From the NCBI GenBank assembly GCA_963519845.1, contig CAUQNX010000011.1, positions 1 to 64,000 of the forward strand: a stretch of 64,000 nucleotides of DNA, written 5' to 3'. Made by a program: the position numbers and the translations under genes. Position 1 is the stretch's first letter. The number at the start of each line of letters is the position of its first letter. This DNA comes from Moellerella sp963519845 (lineage in GTDB: Bacteria; Pseudomonadota; Gammaproteobacteria; Enterobacterales; Enterobacteriaceae). The notes under the pieces were generated by a model. That model worked only from the letters and a program-made list of their open reading frames with translations. It was not told the origin of the DNA and did not search any database. Positions 33,836 through 43,634 of this stretch are shown in pieces.

Positions 33836-35449
33836 ATGGCGTTGGCAGCGAGTTTAAAAAGTACCCTATTGATATCTGGTTTAATTTTTGTGGCTAATGC
33901 GGGCGCAGAAACACAAAATATTATCGCACAGGATATGAAGCTTAATCAGGCGACGCTATTTTTGCGCGGCGCTGAGCTATTTAATAGTACAACACTGACA
34001 TTGCCTGTTGGCCAAAGCCAAGTGGTTTTATCAAATGTCGCAAATAATATTAATCCCCAAAGCTTATCTATAGAGATAAATAATGACGATGTGGTGATCC
34101 AATCGATTAATTTAGCCACCGACCTGAATGAAATCAGTTACTCTGCCGATATTCAAACCTTAAAAGAGCAGATCCAGCAATTAGAACAAAATATTAATAA
34201 TTTAAATGTTTATGTTCAGGTCAATGATGAACAACTACTTCAGCTTAAAGACCAAGGTTTTTTTGGCAATCAAGAGACTTTTTCTTTAGAACAGTCGGCG
34301 CAAAAACTTGATTTTATTCGCGAGCAGATGACCAAAATATTTACTCAACAACTCGACTATCAACAGCAAATTAGCGATCTAACCGACAAACTGCAACAAC
34401 TTAACCTTCAGTTAGCGGATAAAATGCAAAATAGTCAAAATGAAAAAAAACAGATTATCGTCACTCTTAATGCCAAAAAAGCTGTCACCGCTGAATTGAA
34501 AATTGCCTATATCACCCCAAATGCTGCTTGGTCGCCTACCTATGATATTCGTAGCGCTGGAATGGATAAACCTATCACACTCACCTACAAAGCCGATGTA
34601 ATACAGAATACGGGTATCAACTGGGATAATATTCAGCTAACCCTCTCCTCAGCCGATCCCGTGATCAATATTACTCCACCGCGAATGAAACCTTGGTACC
34701 TATCCACTGAGATCGACCGCCGCAAGATGAATATGGAGATGTCGGCTCCAGCGCCTGCTCCTATTAGCGAGATGAAAAAAAGTCGTGCAATCCGGGTAAA
34801 TAGTGGAATAGCTAATTTTGTGACCGCCAATAATAATGGCGTTAATTTAACTTATCAGATTGCCCTGCCTTATAGCTTGCCATCTAGTGATCGCGCCCAT
34901 TCATTGACTATTAAACAGACGGATTTAACCAGTCAATATCGTTATATCGCTATGCCAAAGCTAAATAAAAATGTCTATTTACAAGCACAGATAGCTGACT
35001 GGCACAATTTAAATTTACTGAATGGCAATGCCAATATCTATTTTGCTAACAGTTATGTAGGAAGTTATTCTTTAGGAAATCAGCCGAACAATAAAACCTT
35101 AGATATTCCATTGGGTATCGATAAGGATATTCAGGTATCACGAGAAGTGAATGAGAAATTAAAAAAATTACCTAGTTTCCTTGGCTCCACGATCGAGCAG
35201 CAAGAGAGCTATATAATTAAAATAAAAAATCCACGTAATCATTCGATTGCTTTAACTGTCTACGATCAAATCCCTGTAAGTCAAGAGAGCGATGTAATAG
35301 TAAAAGATGTTGAGTTTGGCGAGGGAAAATTAGATCAACAGAGTGGACAAATTGAGTGGGAATTAACTGTAGCACCTAAGCAGCAAATAGATCTGCCATT
35401 AAATTACACACTTAAATATCCTAAAGATAAAAATATCACAGGGCTATAA
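33836..35449 (+). CDS. DUF4139/DUF4140-type exported protein
   Basis: The 537-residue protein begins with a signal peptide (LLISGLIFVANAGA-ET). An N-terminal DUF4140-type region (FLRGAELFNSTTLTLPVGQSQVVL) is followed by a coiled coil (about residues 100-200, rich in Q, L and K) and the C-terminal DUF4139 domain, which opens with YITPNAAWSPTYDIRS and continues with YKADVIQNTGINWDNIQLTLSSADP. Proteins of this layout are sometimes annotated 'mucoidy inhibitor A'; their role is not established. The ATG at 33836 has AAGGG nine bases upstream and is preferred to the one at 33827. Confidence 0.78.
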   Translation: MALAASLKSTLLISGLIFVANAGAETQNIIAQDMKLNQATLFLRGAELFNSTTLTLPVGQSQVVLSNVANNINPQSLSIEINNDDVVIQSINLATDLNEISYSADIQTLKEQIQQLEQNINNLNVYVQVNDEQLLQLKDQGFFGNQETFSLEQSAQKLDFIREQMTKIFTQQLDYQQQISDLTDKLQQLNLQLADKMQNSQNEKKQIIVTLNAKKAVTAELKIAYITPNAAWSPTYDIRSAGMDKPITLTYKADVIQNTGINWDNIQLTLSSADPVINITPPRMKPWYLSTEIDRRKMNMEMSAPAPAPISEMKKSRAIRVNSGIANFVTANNNGVNLTYQIALPYSLPSSDRAHSLTIKQTDLTSQYRYIAMPKLNKNVYLQAQIADWHNLNLLNGNANIYFANSYVGSYSLGNQPNNKTLDIPLGIDKDIQVSREVNEKLKKLPSFLGSTIEQQESYIIKIKNPRNHSIALTVYDQIPVSQESDVIVKDVEFGEGKLDQQSGQIEWELTVAPKQQIDLPLNYTLKYPKDKNITGL

Positions 35450-35624
35450 TATAGCTATTCTCGATAACAAGCGGCCTACTTTTTAAGGTCGCTTACTCTG
35501 CGCCATCGCTATTATCACTAGATTTATGGCGCCTATAGGGATAAGCTCCCATCATCAGCTCTGGCTGGCAAAAATCATTAAATTAGCCATCACTTATTTT
35601 CCTAATCCAAAATACAAGAATATT

Positions 35625-36131
35625 ATGACCCAACTACGCTATCTGAATAACTACCCTCAATCGATTATTGCGCAAGCACAAAGCCTACTTGAAGAAGGTA
35701 AGTTAGGTATTTGGTTGGAGAGAAAATATCCTGACCGCCATAATATTCAGAGTGATAAATCGCTTTATCAGTTTGTTAACGAACTTAAACAACGCTATCT
35801 AAAGAATGCACCTGCTATTTCAAAAATCCTTTACGATAATAAACAAAATCCGATTAAAGGGACTTTAGGCACCAATACCTTTGTTTCACGAGTGCAAGGT
35901 GGCAAATTAAAATCCAATAATGAAATCAGAATTGCGACGCTATTTCGCGATGGCCCTGAAGATTTCCTGCGGATGATCACGGTTCATGAACTCGCTCATC
36001 TCAAAGAGAAAGAGCATAACAAAGCATTTTATCAACTCTGTTGCCATATGGAGCCTGATTATCATCAATTAGAATTTGATATGCGCGTTTGGTTAAATTG
36101 GCGCGAAATGAATCCAGCCAACAAGAATTAA
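35625..36131 (+). CDS. ygjP: YgjP-like zinc metallopeptidase-fold protein
   Basis: The protein is about 168 residues, the size of E. coli YgjP (167). It keeps the family stretches FVSRVQGGKLK, the zinc motif HELAHLKEKEH (HExxH and a third histidine) and AFYQLCCHMEPDYHQLEFD almost unchanged. YgjP belongs to the DUF45/WLM-type group of putative metallopeptidases; its substrate is not established. The frame is open from 35526, but the start at 35625 (MTQLRYLNNYPQS) matches the E. coli N-terminus. It faces glgP with a terminator in between. Confidence 0.85.
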   Translation: MTQLRYLNNYPQSIIAQAQSLLEEGKLGIWLERKYPDRHNIQSDKSLYQFVNELKQRYLKNAPAISKILYDNKQNPIKGTLGTNTFVSRVQGGKLKSNNEIRIATLFRDGPEDFLRMITVHELAHLKEKEHNKAFYQLCCHMEPDYHQLEFDMRVWLNWREMNPANKN

Positions 36132-36158
36132 TAGTTGAAATAAGAACTGTGATAAAAA

Positions 36159-36189
36159 AGCTGAGTTCAATATAAAATTAAACTCAGCT
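36159..36189 (-). terminator. Terminator of the glg operon
   Basis: AGCTGAGTT (36159-36167) pairs with AACTCAGCT (36181-36189). On the minus strand it is followed by TTTTTT. It lies about 60 bases after the glgP stop and ends the glgBXCAP operon. Confidence 0.75.
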
Positions 36190-36247
36190 CAATGTAGGTT
36201 AAACCATTATTTTAACTGATTACCATATTTTAAAATTAGTAATAAGA

Positions 36248-38698
36248 TTAAAATTTAATCGGTTTAGTTTTCCAAATACGCTCAACATATTCAGTCACGG
36301 ATCTATCTGATGAGAAATAACCCATCTGACAAATATTCAGCGCTGATTGGCGAACCCATGCCGCTTGATCTCTATAAAGTTCATCCGCCTTATCTTGAAT
36401 ATCTATATAGCTGCGATAATCGGCTAATACCTGATAATGGTCGCCAAATTCCACCAGATTATTAAATATAAATTTGTACTTATCAGGATCATTGGGTGAG
36501 AAAATACCACTAGCGATCTGATTAAGGACTCTATGCAGCTCTTCATCTTCATCATAAAAACGCCGTGGCGAGTAACGTTGTCTCAGCTCTGCCACTTCTT
36601 GGGCATTATTACCGAAAATAAACATATTCTCGATCCCCACATGCTCACTGATTTCAATTGTCGCTCCGTCCAGTGTTCCTATGGTCAATGCTCCATTGAG
36701 GGCAAATTTCATATTTCCTGTACCTGAAGCTTCAGTACCCGCCAGTGAAATTTGCTCAGATAAATCAGCCGCTGGAATAATTTTTTGCGCCAGACTCACA
36801 CTATAGTTAGGAATAAAAATAACTTTAAGTTTGTCTTTAACTCGCGGATCATTATTAATGATATTACCCACGTCATTTATTAAGTTAATAATCTTTTTGG
36901 CATTATAGTATGCAGAAGCGGCTTTACCGGCGAAAATAGAGACTCTTGGCACCCAATCGTGGTTAGGATCATTTAATATACGGTTATAACGAGTAATTAT
37001 GCCTAATACATTGAGCAACTGACGTTTATATTCATGAATACGTTTAATTTGCACATCAAATAGCGCTTCAGGATTAATATTAATATTTAATTCACGTTTA
37101 ACTATTTCAGCTAATCGCTGTTTATTGACCAGTTTCGCCTCTTTGAGTTTATCTAAAAATTCAGGCTTTTTAATTTCTGGCATCAAACCACCGAGCTGAT
37201 CTAAATTAGAACGCCAACTTGGGCCGATATATTGATCAATCACTGAGGATAATGCCGGATTGGCTAAAGCTAACCAACGTCGCGGCGTAATACCATTGGT
37301 AATATTACAGAATTTTTTCGGGAACAGCATCGCAAAATCAGCAAAGAGCGATTGCACCATCAATTGGCTATGTAATTCAGATACCCCATTAACCTGATGG
37401 CAAGCAATCACTGACAGCCACGCCATACGCACATTTCGTCCATTCTCTTCATCAATAATAGAGACTCGGCGCAAGAGATCATTATCATCTGGATATTGCT
37501 CTTTCACTCTTTTAAGAAAATGGTCATTAATCTGGAAAATAATCTGTAAATGGCGTGGCAAAACGCGACCAAGAATATCCACTGGCCAAGTTTCTAATGC
37601 TTCACTCATTAAGGTATGGTTAGTATAAGAGAAGATGCATTGAGTTTGCGCCCAAGCATCGTCCCAATTAAATCCATATTGATCAATTAACTGGCGCATT
37701 AATTCAGGAATAGCCAGTACCGGATGAGTATCATTGAGATGAATAGCAATTGAATCTTTGAGATTTTCAAAGCCATGATGTAACTTTTCATGGCGCTGCA
37801 AAATATCCTGCACCGATGCCGAAACTAAGAAATACTCTTGTTGTAACCGCAACATACGGCCCGAAGGTGTAGAGTCATCAGGATAAAGGATACGTGAAAT
37901 ATTCTCTGAGCGATTTTTAGCATCTGTCGCCTCTTCATATTCACCACGGTTAAACTTACCTAAATTAAAGGCATTATTGGCCTTTGCTGACCATAAACGA
38001 ATAGTATCTGTCGCATCAGTATTAAAGCCAGGAATAATTAAATCATAAGGTTGCGCTGCGACATCTAATGTATCAATCCAACAACTTTTTTCACCCTCTT
38101 GTTGTAATCGCCCACCAAAAGCCACTTGATATTGCGATTCATGGCGTGGAAATTCCCAAGGATTGCCGTTCTCTAACCAGCTATCGGCGACTTCAACTTG
38201 TTCACCATCAACAATTTTTTGCTTGAACATACCGTATTCATAGCGTATCCCATAGCCTACTACCGGATAGCCTAAGGTGGCGCAAGAGTCTAAGAAACAG
38301 GCCGCCAGTCGCCCCAAACCTCCGTTACCTAAGCCAGGATCAGGCTCGACATTGATCAATATTTCAATATCCAGCCCTAACTCGTTTAAGGCATCTTTCA
38401 CTTCATCGTAAACACCCAAAGAGAGCATGGCATTCGTTAAGAAACGACCAAGCAGAAACTCCATGGAGAGATAATAAACTTGCTTCACTTTAGGTGACAA
38501 TACCGCTTTCGTTGACTTTAGCCAACGTTCGACCAGTCGGTCACGAATGGCATAAGAGGTAGCATTTAACCAGTCGGCGTGTGTGGCATATTCAGGGAAT
38601 GTTCCCACCATAAACATCAGTTTATAGACAATAGATTGCTTAAGTGACTCGGTATCCCTACAAGGGGAAGCATAATGGAATTCACATGTATTTGTCAT
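36248..38698 (-). CDS. glgP: Glycogen phosphorylase
   Basis: The 816-residue enzyme releases glucose 1-phosphate from glycogen chains using pyridoxal phosphate. The PLP-lysine motif region EASGTGNMKFALNGALTIGTLDGA (near residue 660) is intact, and the N-terminal YLSMEFLLGRFL and GNGGLGRLAACFLDS segments are typical. Length matches E. coli GlgP (815). It is the last gene of the glgBXCAP operon, 54 bases downstream of glgA. Confidence 0.97.
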   Translation of the reverse strand: MTNTCEFHYASPCRDTESLKQSIVYKLMFMVGTFPEYATHADWLNATSYAIRDRLVERWLKSTKAVLSPKVKQVYYLSMEFLLGRFLTNAMLSLGVYDEVKDALNELGLDIEILINVEPDPGLGNGGLGRLAACFLDSCATLGYPVVGYGIRYEYGMFKQKIVDGEQVEVADSWLENGNPWEFPRHESQYQVAFGGRLQQEGEKSCWIDTLDVAAQPYDLIIPGFNTDATDTIRLWSAKANNAFNLGKFNRGEYEEATDAKNRSENISRILYPDDSTPSGRMLRLQQEYFLVSASVQDILQRHEKLHHGFENLKDSIAIHLNDTHPVLAIPELMRQLIDQYGFNWDDAWAQTQCIFSYTNHTLMSEALETWPVDILGRVLPRHLQIIFQINDHFLKRVKEQYPDDNDLLRRVSIIDEENGRNVRMAWLSVIACHQVNGVSELHSQLMVQSLFADFAMLFPKKFCNITNGITPRRWLALANPALSSVIDQYIGPSWRSNLDQLGGLMPEIKKPEFLDKLKEAKLVNKQRLAEIVKRELNININPEALFDVQIKRIHEYKRQLLNVLGIITRYNRILNDPNHDWVPRVSIFAGKAASAYYNAKKIINLINDVGNIINNDPRVKDKLKVIFIPNYSVSLAQKIIPAADLSEQISLAGTEASGTGNMKFALNGALTIGTLDGATIEISEHVGIENMFIFGNNAQEVAELRQRYSPRRFYDEDEELHRVLNQIASGIFSPNDPDKYKFIFNNLVEFGDHYQVLADYRSYIDIQDKADELYRDQAAWVRQSALNICQMGYFSSDRSVTEYVERIWKTKPIKF

Positions 38699-38752
38699 TT
38701 CGAGTTTTTTCCTTATCCACGATAAGTAATAATGATATGATCGTCTCGCAGC

Positions 38753-40186
38753 CTATAGCGTTTGATAACACTCATAATATAAATATGCAGCTGTTTCCCA
38801 ATTAAAATAGTCTTGCTTCATCGCAGCGGATTGCACTTGTTGCCAATTCTTAGGCATTGACCATAAAGTCATAGCGCGATCAACGGCATGCTGCAAATCA
38901 TCAACCTGAGCATCATAAAAGACAAAACCCGTCGCTTTATGGGTAGCAAGGTTTTCTAATGCACAGTCATTAACCGTATCAGCCAGCCCTCCCGTATGCC
39001 TAACCAGTGGCAAGGTGCCATATTTCAAGCCATAAAGTTGGGTTAAACCACAGGGTTCAAATCGGCTAGGCAGCATGATCACATCTGCGCCAGCAATCAT
39101 CTGGTGAGAAAGCGGCTCGTTGTAACCAATATGAATAGAGATATTTTGTGGATATTGCCGTTGGGCGGTCAAGAAAGCCTCTTCAAGGGGTTCATCACCT
39201 GCGCCAAGTAGAATAAATTGCCCGCCCTGTGACACTATGCTCGGCAAAACAGCTAAAACCAGATCGAGACCTTTCTGCGCAGTTAAACGGCTGACAACGG
39301 TAAACAAGGGAACTGAAGGATCAACAGGTAACTGACTGATCTCTTGAAGATGCTGTTTATTGGCGCCCTTCTTTTCCAAGGATGTCACATCAAAATTCTG
39401 GACGATCAGTGTATCTGTGCTCGGGTCCCAGATGGCGTCATCAACACCATTGAGGATACCGCTCAGCCTATTTTCGGCTTGCCTACTTTTGAGTAATCCT
39501 TCTAAGCCACAACCATAGTCTTTTGAGGTGATCTCTTTGGCATAAGTTGGGCTGACGGTCGTAATATGGTTGGCGTAATATAGACCTGCTTTTAAAAACG
39601 AAATTTGGCCGTAATATTCCAGCCCATTTAAGCCAAAGCAGTAGTCTGGTAATAGCAACTGATGCAAATGAGAAGCATGAAATGTACCTTGATAGGCCAG
39701 ATTATGTACCGTAAAGACACTTTTCGCAGGATAATGATTAAGGGCGATATAGGCACAAGCCATTCCCCCATGCCAATCATGGGCATGTACTACTTCTGCG
39801 TGCCAAAAAGGATCTAATCCTATGCTCAGTTCCGCAGCCACCCAACCCAATAGAGCGAAACGAAATACATTATCACTATAAGGATGTAGCAAACTATCGT
39901 GATAAGGACTACCCGCTCGTTGATAAAGATGTGGGGCATCAATTAGATAGATACCGATATCATTATAGTGACCAAATAGTAGCCGTATATGACCCGCAAA
40001 GGTGTCTATTTCAGTTACTAATTGGAGATCCTTGATATTCTCCAATAATACCGGAAATCCCGGCATCACCAGACGAACATCAAGACCAATACTTTGTTGC
40101 GCTGAAGGCAATGCCCCCATCACATCAGCTAAACCGCCGGTTTTTAGCAGCGGAAAGAGCTCAGAGCAGCAGTGTAGTATTTTCAC
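38753..40186 (-). CDS. glgA: Glycogen synthase
   Basis: This 477-residue GT5 enzyme adds glucose from ADP-glucose to glycogen. The ADP-glucose binding motif KTGGL is at residues 15-19, and the C-terminal SRFEPCGLTQLYGLKYGTLPLVRHTGGLADTV segment carries the catalytic glutamate. The length equals that of E. coli GlgA. The start codon lies inside the end of glgC, overlapping it by 26 bases, which couples their translation. Confidence 0.97.
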   Translation of the reverse strand: MKILHCCSELFPLLKTGGLADVMGALPSAQQSIGLDVRLVMPGFPVLLENIKDLQLVTEIDTFAGHIRLLFGHYNDIGIYLIDAPHLYQRAGSPYHDSLLHPYSDNVFRFALLGWVAAELSIGLDPFWHAEVVHAHDWHGGMACAYIALNHYPAKSVFTVHNLAYQGTFHASHLHQLLLPDYCFGLNGLEYYGQISFLKAGLYYANHITTVSPTYAKEITSKDYGCGLEGLLKSRQAENRLSGILNGVDDAIWDPSTDTLIVQNFDVTSLEKKGANKQHLQEISQLPVDPSVPLFTVVSRLTAQKGLDLVLAVLPSIVSQGGQFILLGAGDEPLEEAFLTAQRQYPQNISIHIGYNEPLSHQMIAGADVIMLPSRFEPCGLTQLYGLKYGTLPLVRHTGGLADTVNDCALENLATHKATGFVFYDAQVDDLQHAVDRAMTLWSMPKNWQQVQSAAMKQDYFNWETAAYLYYECYQTL

Positions 40187-41546
40187 GAAGGCCCTCGATT
40201 GTATTAATAGATTCAGCCACTGGCGAGCCCAGATCAGGGATTATTTTATCGAGTGTCACTGTATTTTTAGCTATTTTTTCAAGCATTTTACTGGTGACTA
40301 GAACAATTCCCTCTTCAGAGCGGTGGAAACGGACGGCATCCTCTTCCGCATTCAAACCTATTTGCATACCCGAAGGGATCACGCAGCCGCGATCGATAAC
40401 ACAGCGTTTAAGATGACAATGGTGTCCGATAATCACATGGGGTAATAGAATAGAGTCTTCAATACGACAAGCTGACTCGATACGTACTAATGGAAAGAGC
40501 ACCGACGAGTAAATAGTTGAGCCATTGATAATACAGCCATCTGCAATCAGGGAATTCATAGTACGCCCATGTTCGCCTTGATTATCCTGCACAAATTTGG
40601 CAGGCGGCAATGGACTGATAAAGGTGCGAATTGGCCAATCTTTGGCATACATATCCAGCTCTGGCGTGACTGAGGCGAGATCCAAATTGGCGGCCCAATA
40701 GGCTTCTAACGTTCCAACATCACGCCAATAAGGTGGCACCTTGGGATCAGAACTGACGCAAGATAGCTCAAAGGGGTGAGCGAATACTTCACCACGGGCG
40801 GTAATTTTGGGAATGATATCCTGACCGAAATCATGATGAGAATGAGGATCAAGGTTATCTTCTTCTAATAATTCAAATAGATACTCTTTATCGACCACAT
40901 AGATTCCCATACTTGCCAGCGAGTGTTCAGGATCATCAGGGATACAGGGAGCATTAAGCGGTTTTTCTAAGAAATTAATGACATTGCGGTTTTCATCGAT
41001 ATCCATAATACCAAACTGAAACGCCTCTTTTCTTGGAATACGAATACAGGCTACAGTAAATTTGGCTTTATTTTCAACATGATCTAACAACATACGGGCA
41101 TAGTTCATTTTATAGATATGATCACCGGCCAAAATCACCACATATTTAGCTTTATAACCCCGTAATATATCCACATTCTGATAAATCGCATCGGCAGTTC
41201 CCATATACCAATGATCGGTATTTTCTCTCTGCTGAGCGGGAAGCAGATCAACAAATTCATTCATCTCATCATTAAAAAATGACCAGCCTCGCTGAATATG
41301 CTGTACCAATGAGTGTGATTCATATTGTGTGATCACCCCGATACGACGAATTCCCGAGTTCAGGCAATTGGAGAGTGCAAAGTCAATAATGCGGAATTTA
41401 CCGCCAAAGAAAACTGCTGGCTTGGCGCGTTTCGCCGTTAATCCATGTAAACGAGTGCCTCGGCCTCCCGCTAAGACTAATGCGATAGCTTCTTTTGGCA
41501 ACTGTTGCGCCAGCATTAATTCATGGTTTTGTTCCATAGTCATCAT
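40161..41546 (-). CDS. glgC: Glucose-1-phosphate adenylyltransferase (ADP-glucose pyrophosphorylase)
   Basis: This enzyme makes ADP-glucose from ATP and glucose 1-phosphate, the committed step of bacterial glycogen synthesis. The nucleotide motif LVLAGGRGTRLHGLTAKRAKP is near residues 22-42 (written in part), with YMGTADAIYQN and FLEKPLNAPC following. A left-handed helix domain forms the C-terminal third. At 461 residues it is about 30 longer than the E. coli enzyme; the extra tail (after VTSKMLEKIAK) overlaps the start of glgA. The first ATG (41546) has AGGAG seven bases upstream and overlaps the glgX stop by four bases. Confidence 0.96.
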   Translation of the reverse strand: MMTMEQNHELMLAQQLPKEAIALVLAGGRGTRLHGLTAKRAKPAVFFGGKFRIIDFALSNCLNSGIRRIGVITQYESHSLVQHIQRGWSFFNDEMNEFVDLLPAQQRENTDHWYMGTADAIYQNVDILRGYKAKYVVILAGDHIYKMNYARMLLDHVENKAKFTVACIRIPRKEAFQFGIMDIDENRNVINFLEKPLNAPCIPDDPEHSLASMGIYVVDKEYLFELLEEDNLDPHSHHDFGQDIIPKITARGEVFAHPFELSCVSSDPKVPPYWRDVGTLEAYWAANLDLASVTPELDMYAKDWPIRTFISPLPPAKFVQDNQGEHGRTMNSLIADGCIINGSTIYSSVLFPLVRIESACRIEDSILLPHVIIGHHCHLKRCVIDRGCVIPSGMQIGLNAEEDAVRFHRSEEGIVLVTSKMLEKIAKNTVTLDKIIPDLGSPVAESINTIEGLRENTTLLL

Positions 41547-43633
41547 AAGGTACTCCTACCAGATCCCTTGCCCGGGAATAAAAGTGTCGAAATCCCCTCA
41601 TTTGAGGGTTGTGAGTGAAGATCTGCACTTTGCCAAAGTGTGATACTGTTCGCATTTATCTCATAGTGATCTGATTGTATCGGATAGACCTGTGGCCATG
41701 AGGCGGTGTCTAATAGACAGCACCAAACCCCTTGAGGTAATGTTATTTTCGCTGGAGTGCGTAGCGGATTAATCACTAGTAGCCACTGTTCGGCTAAAAA
41801 TACTTGTAGTGGAGATGCAGGTACTTGTTGCCACATCTCACTGCTCATCGAATTAGCATTTTGATCTAGCCAGATAAGCGATTCGTTGCTCTTTTTCCAA
41901 CGGCTTTTTGAATATAATGAGATGATTTTGTGACGTAATTTAATTAGTTCAGCAATGTAATCGGTAAGATCATAAGGTGCGTTAAGCCACTTTAACCAAC
42001 TGACCTTAGTATCCTGACAATAAGCATTATTATTACCATATTGACTATTTCCCAACTCATCACCCGCCAATAAATGGGGCGTTCCTCGGGATAACATTAA
42101 CGTGGCCAGCAAGTTACGTATCGAGACTAGCCTTAATTGTACAGTTTTATCACTGACAATCAGCCCCTCTTCACCATGATTGCTACTGTAATTGCCATCA
42201 TGACCATCGTAATTTCGCTCGCCATTCTCTTCATTATGCTTTTGGTTATAACTCACCAAATCTCTGAGGGTAAAACCATCATGACTGGTGACCATATTGA
42301 TACTGCTATAGGGCGGACGTTTTGTGCTATCAAAACGTTTGTTGGTTCCGGTCAAACTATCTGCAAGCGCCGCCATAGAGAGATCATGCCATAGCCAGAA
42401 ACGCCGAATATCATCGCGAAAACGGTCATTCCATTCGGCAAAAGGCACAGGAAATCCACCGAGTTGATAGCCATCCACGCCTAAATCCCAAGGTTCGACA
42501 ATCAATTTAACTTGCGCAATCACAGGATCTTGACGCATAGCTGTTAATAGGGGGGAAAGTGCATCAAAATTGGGTACTCTCGCCAAAGAACTCCCTAAAT
42601 CGAAACGAAAGCCATCGATATGATATTCATCTACCCAATAACGCAGGCAATCCATTACCCACTGCACAGTTTCGGGTCGATTAATATTCAGCGTATTGCC
42701 ACAACCGGTCCAGTTTTGCGCCCTATTGTCCTCATCGAGCCAGTAGTAGGATCTATTATCGATTCCCCGTAGCGACAGCACATAACCATTGCCGCGATCA
42801 CCAAGTTCAGCCGTATGGTTAAACACCACATCCAGAATGACTTCAATGCCCGCGTCATGTAATTGCCGAATAGACTGGCAAAATTCGTCCCTAACATTTG
42901 AGCCCGATTTAGATAAATATTGCGACGATAAGGCAAAGGGAGCTAATACGTTATAGCCCCAATAATTGGTTAGTCCCAACTGTGCAAGATGCGGTTCAGT
43001 TAAATAAGATTGAACTGGAAGTAACTCCAATGCTGTAATGCCCAGCTTTTGCAAATGTTCAATAAAAATCGGGTGTCCGAGAGCCGCATAAGAGCCTGCA
43101 ATGTCGGCAGGAATATCAGGATGAAGTTGAGTTAATCCTTTAACATGGCCTTCATAAATAATGGTTTTAGACCAAGGGGTTCTCAGTGGAAAACGGCTAT
43201 CCTTAGGCTGTTGATTAACCGATTTTATCGCCTGATTTTCAACCACAATAGCCTTAGGTATCTGTTGCCCATTATCCTGCGTAATAGGTACTTCGACCGC
43301 TTGCTTCAATGGGATATTGCTTTGCGCTAATGAGGTCAGTTGTTTAGCATAAGGGTCTAAAACCAACTGCAATGGATTATAAAAATGGCCTTTTTCTGGA
43401 GCCCACTCGCCTTCTAAGCGATATCCATAACATAGACCCGGCATTGCTCCCATTAAATAGCCATGCCAAATCGAGCCCGTTTTTCCTAACAAAGGATAAC
43501 GAGTTTCCTCTCCATCTTGATCAAACACGCAGAGTATTACCTTCTGTGCATTTTCGCTGAATAAGGAAAAATTGACACCTTTGCCATCGAAATGGCTTCC
43601 CATGGGGAATGCTCGCCCCCATTCTATTGGCAT
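41543..43633 (-). CDS. glgX: Glycogen debranching enzyme
   Basis: The 696-residue GH13 enzyme removes short branches left by GlgP. An N-terminal CBM48 domain (GSHFDGKGVNFSLFSENAQKV) precedes the TIM-barrel motifs DVVFNHTAE, GFRFDLGSSL (catalytic aspartate), IVEPWDLG (catalytic glutamate) and NMVTSHDGFTL. It is somewhat longer than E. coli GlgX (657), mostly from an N-terminal-domain insert (about residues 100-150). It starts one base after the glgB stop and overlaps glgC. Confidence 0.95.
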   Translation of the reverse strand: MPIEWGRAFPMGSHFDGKGVNFSLFSENAQKVILCVFDQDGEETRYPLLGKTGSIWHGYLMGAMPGLCYGYRLEGEWAPEKGHFYNPLQLVLDPYAKQLTSLAQSNIPLKQAVEVPITQDNGQQIPKAIVVENQAIKSVNQQPKDSRFPLRTPWSKTIIYEGHVKGLTQLHPDIPADIAGSYAALGHPIFIEHLQKLGITALELLPVQSYLTEPHLAQLGLTNYWGYNVLAPFALSSQYLSKSGSNVRDEFCQSIRQLHDAGIEVILDVVFNHTAELGDRGNGYVLSLRGIDNRSYYWLDEDNRAQNWTGCGNTLNINRPETVQWVMDCLRYWVDEYHIDGFRFDLGSSLARVPNFDALSPLLTAMRQDPVIAQVKLIVEPWDLGVDGYQLGGFPVPFAEWNDRFRDDIRRFWLWHDLSMAALADSLTGTNKRFDSTKRPPYSSINMVTSHDGFTLRDLVSYNQKHNEENGERNYDGHDGNYSSNHGEEGLIVSDKTVQLRLVSIRNLLATLMLSRGTPHLLAGDELGNSQYGNNNAYCQDTKVSWLKWLNAPYDLTDYIAELIKLRHKIISLYSKSRWKKSNESLIWLDQNANSMSSEMWQQVPASPLQVFLAEQWLLVINPLRTPAKITLPQGVWCCLLDTASWPQVYPIQSDHYEINANSITLWQSADLHSQPSNEGISTLLFPGKGSGRSTL

Positions 43634-43634
43634 A

